Origin: Thermoproteota archaeon
GTDB lineage: Archaea; Korarchaeota; Korarchaeia; Korarchaeales; Korarchaeaceae
Direction of reading: 5' to 3'
DNA length: 33,629 nucleotides
NCBI GenBank assembly: GCA_027491415.1
Contig: JAOZFH010000054.1
Coordinates: 1-33,629 of the forward strand
The translations under genes and the position numbers were made by a program. The stretch's first letter is position 1. Every line of letters starts with the position of its first letter. The notes under the pieces were generated by a model. That model was not told the origin of the DNA. It worked only from the letters and a program-made list of their open reading frames with translations, and ran no database searches. Positions 30,473 through 33,629 of the stretch are shown piece after piece.

Positions 30473-31507
30473 ATGGATCGCCAGACTGAGCGAATATCAA
30501 GAGAGGTTTCTCTCGAGGTCGTGAGGTCCAGCAGACTCGAATCTCCGCTTGTGATGGCTGACAGGCTCTCTAGAGTGATGGGGACCGAGGTTTACCTTAA
30601 GCTCGAGTCCAGGAACCCGAGCGGATCTCAGAAGGACAGGGCGGCCTTGGCGAACGTCCTCTACGCGAAGAGGGAGGGCAAGCGGGTCGTGACCGCCGGG
30701 ACCTGCGGGAACTACGGCGCCGCCCTGGCCTACTACGCCTCCAAATATGGGCTCGAGGCTCACATATTCATTCCCGCCGGATTCACGGGCAGGCGGGTGG
30801 CGTACATGGAGTCGCTGGGGGCCCGCGTGGTCAGGGTGGAGGGGCACTACGAGGACGCCGTGGAGACGAGTTCCAAGCTGGCTAGGGAGCGAGGCTGGCA
30901 CGACGCCAATCCCGGGGGTCTGGGAGGTAGACTGGGCATTCTCGGATACATGTCCATCGCCCGCGAGCTCGTAGACCGACTGGGAGGCGTCCCGGAGGAG
31001 GTCTACGTCCCGGTGGGGAACGGGACCACCCTTGCCGGAATATGGCGGGGGTTCCTAGAACTAAGGAGAGAGGGCAAGATATCGAGACTCCCGAGGATGA
31101 TCGGAGTCACGACGAAAGCGGGGAACCCCGTGCTCACGTCATTTCAGAGGGGCCTCAGCAGGGCGGAGGAGCTCGATCCGTCGAGAATAGTCGAGACGGA
31201 GATAAACGAGCCGCTGGTTAACTACAGGGCCTACGACGGGGACGAGGCTCTCCGGGCCATCTTGGATAGCGGCGGCGCGGTCTACGGCTACGCGGACAGG
31301 GAACTCGCAGTGGCGGCGCGGCTCTTCGTCGAGTTATCCGAGGTCAGGCCGATTCCCGCGTCTGCCTCGGTGCTCCTCCCCGGGATCTCGAGAGAGCCGC
31401 AGGGCGAGGGCCCGTGGGTGCTGGTGATCACTCAGGAGGAGGACGTCGACGTCGGCCCCGGGGCCGGTGCCGACTTTAAGGGCACGACCCGCCCGTCGCC
31501 TGGATAG
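30473..31507 (+). CDS. Threonine synthase-like PLP enzyme (fold type II)
   Basis: This 344-residue protein has the threonine synthase/cysteine synthase fold. The PLP lysine is K54 in N-P-S-G-S-Q-K-D-R, the substrate loop is T-C-G-N-Y-G-A-A-L (78-86), and the phosphate-binding loop is V-G-N-G-T-T-L-A-G (181-189). The nearest classes are threonine synthase and threonine dehydratase/cysteine synthase; motifs alone do not settle which. The N-terminus is short, lacking the extended N-terminal domain of classical threonine synthase. The last about 30 residues are low-complexity and may not be structured. It is followed after 2 bases by an unknown gene. Confidence 0.85.
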   Translation: MDRQTERISREVSLEVVRSSRLESPLVMADRLSRVMGTEVYLKLESRNPSGSQKDRAALANVLYAKREGKRVVTAGTCGNYGAALAYYASKYGLEAHIFIPAGFTGRRVAYMESLGARVVRVEGHYEDAVETSSKLARERGWHDANPGGLGGRLGILGYMSIARELVDRLGGVPEEVYVPVGNGTTLAGIWRGFLELRREGKISRLPRMIGVTTKAGNPVLTSFQRGLSRAEELDPSRIVETEINEPLVNYRAYDGDEALRAILDSGGAVYGYADRELAVAARLFVELSEVRPIPASASVLLPGISREPQGEGPWVLVITQEEDVDVGPGAGADFKGTTRPSPG

Positions 31508-31509
31508 AG

Positions 31510-32277
31510 TTGGGCAGGATCAGGTTCATCTTGGCGACCAGGGGAGAACTCTTCGGGCTGGACTATCTACTGGACGACTCAGGCGTGCAGGAGAGCCTGA
31601 TCGCTCTCAGGAGGAAGATTATCGGCCTGGATAGCCTTCCCGAGAAGGGAAGGATGCTCTTGGAGCTGGGTCTGATCACCGACGAGGGACTTGCGTTCCC
31701 GATGGTGCTGGATGAGGACTACCGGACACTGAGGAGAGACGTCGAGGCGCTCGGTGAGGAGATCTCAGGCGAGGTCGAGGACTCCCTTGCGGACTCGGTT
31801 GACTCGAGGGAGGAGAGGTGCGCTGCGGTGCTGGGCGAGCTGGACGCGGCCCTCGACGCAGCGCTCGTTGAGGAGCAGGGGCTCAGGCCGCTCAGGCTCG
31901 CGCGGGGGGAGGTGTTCATATGCGGATTCGAGGGGGCCCGGGGGCCCGCGCTGACATCGGAGTGCCACGAGATCGAGGGCGGCCTGAGGTGCATGGTCGA
32001 GTACGGGGAGGGCGGGGAGGTCGTGAGGGCGACCCTCGGGAGAGGCTCCGCGGCCTCGGCCGAGTCCCCCCTGATGACGGAGCTGGCCGACAGGATCTCC
32101 CGCCTGTCCGTCGAGAGGGCCGGCCTCTGGGCCAGAGAGCTGGGGTTCACCGGCCCGAAGGGAGACCTCTTCGCCTACGGGTTCTCGAAGCTCGTCTACG
32201 AGTCGATCGTCTCGATCCTCTCGAGGAGGGGGTTCCTGCCGGGGGCGGTCAGGCTGGTGTATGAGGTCTACTGGTGA
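31510..32277 (+). CDS. Unknown 255-residue protein downstream of the PLP enzyme
   Basis: This 255-residue protein starts with TTG two bases after the PLP enzyme stop, so it should be co-transcribed with it. It is acidic and helical: an N-terminal strand R-I-R-F-I-L-A-T-R-G-E-L-F-G-L, helical middle, then E-V-F-I-C-G-F-E-G-A-R-G and a C-terminal helix. Three cysteines (R-C-A, E-C-H, R-C-M) are scattered and form no obvious site. I do not recognise a family. Co-transcription suggests a link with amino acid metabolism, which is inference. Confidence 0.65.
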   Translation: MGRIRFILATRGELFGLDYLLDDSGVQESLIALRRKIIGLDSLPEKGRMLLELGLITDEGLAFPMVLDEDYRTLRRDVEALGEEISGEVEDSLADSVDSREERCAAVLGELDAALDAALVEEQGLRPLRLARGEVFICGFEGARGPALTSECHEIEGGLRCMVEYGEGGEVVRATLGRGSAASAESPLMTELADRISRLSVERAGLWARELGFTGPKGDLFAYGFSKLVYESIVSILSRRGFLPGAVRLVYEVYW

Positions 32278-33078
32278 TCGCCGCGCCGGGGCTAAGGTCA
32301 GGCGGCTGAACACGTCTGCCAGGGCTCTAACCCTCTCCGGGTCAACGGGGTTCTCCGTGACGCCTCCCTCCTTGAGCCAGGTGCCCACTATCGCCCCGTC
32401 GGCCCACCTCAAGAGCTCAACCGCGTTGTCGGGGGTTACCCCGCTCCCGACTAGCACCGGCCTGTCTCCCGCCGCCTCCTTGGCCCTCCGCACCTTCTCG
32501 CGCTCTGGGGGCCTGCCCGTCTCACTCCCCGTCACCACCACGCCGTCCGCCCTCCCCCTGACCAAGGCGGCCCTCACAACCTCCTCCAAGCTCATTCCGT
32601 GCAGGGGCGTGGCGTGCTTGCACATCACGTCGGCGAGCACGAGGACGTCGGACCCCAGAAGCCTCTTGAGCTCCTGAACCTCAGCCGCGGCGGGCCTCAG
32701 GATCCCCTGATCCGAGGCGAGGACCTCCACGTAGGCGTTGCACCTGATGAATCTAGCACCCGACGTCTCTGCCACGGCGACGGCGGCCGGGCAGTCGTTC
32801 CGGAGGACGTTGACGCCGACGGGGATGTCGACCTCCCTGGCAACCCTCGAGGCAATCGCGGCCATGGCAGCGACGGCGGCGGGGCCGACCCTCTCCCTGA
32901 ACGGGGAGTCGCCGTAGTTCTCAACGATCAGGGCGTCGGACCCGCCGGCCTCCAGGGCCCTAGCGTCTCTGGTGGCCCTGGAGATGATTTCGGCCATGTC
33001 CCCCGAGTAGCGGGGGGATCCTGGGAGCGGAAGCAGGTGAACGACGCCTATCAGCGCCTTCTTGGAGCCGAAAAGCAT
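32278..33078 (-). CDS. BtpA/SgcQ-family TIM-barrel protein lacking its expected stop
   Basis: The coordinates give the family-like part only (267 residues from the ATG at 33076-33078). BtpA/SgcQ-family motifs are present: G-V-V-H-L-L-P-L-P-G-S-P (11-22), E-N-Y-G-D-S-P-F (53-60), G-V-N-V-L-R-N-D (88-95), R-C-N-A-Y (112-116) and G-S-G-V-T-P-D-N (211-218). Family members end near residue 260. Here the frame runs on to 31765 for about 170 further residues that are simply the antisense of the convergent gene; stops exist one frame over at 32298-32300 and 32292-32294, so a 1-base indel near the end is likely. The ATG is chosen over GTG 33087 because it is 27 bases from the TATA-like box. BtpA proteins are of uncertain function. 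Confidence 0.8.
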
Positions 33079-33100
33079 CCCGCCCACTCCCTCGGGCAGG

Positions 33101-33109
33101 TAAAAATCT
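33101..33109 (-). promoter_or_regulatory. TATA-like element of the BtpA-family gene
   Basis: Minus strand gatttttac, centred 27 bases before the ATG at 33076-33078. This indicates that the gene has its own promoter despite the close upstream PfkB gene. Confidence 0.55.
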
Positions 33110-33153
33110 CGACCCCATCAGCGGAGTTCGCCGAGCCTGGATCTCACGTCGTC

Positions 33154-33629
33154 CTAGCTGGGCATCGCCACGCTGGATCCCCTCCTCCCTACCTTGAGCC
33201 CCGCGACGACGTTGGCCAGCCTGCAAGAATCCCTGATGGTCATCCCCCGAGCGAGGCCCACGGCCAGCCCGGCGGCGAAGGCGTCCCCAGCGCCAGTCGA
33301 GTCGATGGCCCTCACCCGGATGGCCGGGATGACCTCTCCGGACGGGAGCCGGCACCCCCTCCCCCCCAGCTTTATCACAGACTTCGAGGACACGCTCTCC
33401 CGCAGCCCGATCCGCCTGAGGGCCTCAACCTCAGATAGGTTCGGCAGGATGAGGTCGCTGGCACCCAGCGCCTCCGAGAGCGTGGCCTCGGGGATCGCCC
33501 GCACGGCCGGGGAGGGGTCGAACATAACGACTCCGCCCGCGGAGCCGACCTCTGTGGCCATCCCAAGGATAGCCTCCCTGTGGCGCCCCGGAAGGAGGGA
33601 GTACCCGGCGAAGTGGAAGACCCGCGCCC
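33154..33629 (-). CDS. PfkB-family sugar kinase, C-terminal part
   Basis: This gene is cut by the window end; 157 residues are visible (the in-frame ATG at 33561 is internal). The PfkB/ribokinase C-terminal signature D-S-T-G-A-G-D-A-F-A-A-G is complete, with the catalytic Asp in G-A-G-D. Upstream in the same frame are V-F-H-F-A-G-Y-S-L-L, F-D-P-S-P, L-P-N-L-S-E-V-E and I-K-L-G-G-R-G, all in family order. It phosphorylates a sugar or nucleoside with ATP; the substrate is not determined. It lies upstream of the BtpA-family gene on the same strand, a combination that suggests sugar or nucleoside use. Confidence 0.9.
   Translation of the reverse strand, partial: ARVFHFAGYSLLPGRHREAILGMATEVGSAGGVVMFDPSPAVRAIPEATLSEALGASDLILPNLSEVEALRRIGLRESVSSKSVIKLGGRGCRLPSGEVIPAIRVRAIDSTGAGDAFAAGLAVGLARGMTIRDSCRLANVVAGLKVGRRGSSVAMPS

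Noticed and set aside
1-33629. tRNA genes, CRISPR arrays, complete insertion sequences
   Set aside because: No cloverleaf-like segment with a T-loop, no regularly spaced repeats and no transposase gene were seen by eye in either strand.

Overview
This window looks like a high-GC, probably thermophilic archaeal chromosome. Evidence: many genes have a TATA-like box about 25-30 bases before the start codon with little or no leader (GTG/TTG starts are frequent); the gene set is archaeal (HerA-NurA, tungsten-type aldehyde ferredoxin oxidoreductase, V4R and DUF835 proteins, an AsnRS-like asparagine synthetase relic); and arginine is mostly AGG/AGA. A TACK-type lineage (Korarchaeia or a relative) is a guess. 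I see no rRNA, tRNA, CRISPR array or complete insertion sequence.

Layout. 1-2178 is accessory and decayed: the end of a nucleotidyltransferase-like gene that has lost its catalytic motif, an overlapping HEPN gene, and a STAND/TPR-like gene broken by several frameshifts. 2195-4066 is an AOR. 4176-7277 holds an RCK-domain membrane protein, a secreted anchored protein, and a winged-helix regulator coupled to a membrane protein. 7375-11579 holds two convergent ABC-2 type exporters (ATPase plus permease each). 11580-13164 is another decayed zone: an HTH remnant, a proline-rich membrane protein, and a chimeric relic in which an Lrp/AsnC HTH is joined to a multiply frameshifted asparagine-synthetase-like gene.

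13224-15032 is adenine deaminase. 15088-19347 is a tightly overlapping operon: a MacB/FtsX-type permease, its ATPase with an unusual C-terminal extension, and a 746-residue glycosylation-site-rich, coiled-coil, membrane-anchored surface protein. I consider this the best candidate for an undescribed working system, an archaeal analogue of FtsEX-type mechanotransmission. 19414-23158 holds small membrane/hypothetical proteins, a fucose-isomerase-like enzyme and a metallo-beta-lactamase-fold hydrolase. 23160-26410 is a DNA-processing island: a DUF429 RNase H-fold protein diverging from nurA-herA across one central TATA-like element.

26453-33629 holds an ACT-V4R regulator with a palindrome at its own promoter, a methyltransferase diverging from a frameshifted EamA transporter, a DUF835 membrane protein, a PLP enzyme with a palindromic operator candidate, an unrecognised protein, a BtpA-family protein lacking its expected stop, and the C-terminal part of a PfkB sugar kinase.

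Recurring themes: divergent gene pairs with a single shared TATA-like core (20469-20477, 23785-23793, 28118-28127); perfect or near-perfect palindromes between a TATA-like box and a start codon (19382-19393, 27258-27273, 30445-30460); and frameshifts concentrated in a few genes, often at G or C runs.
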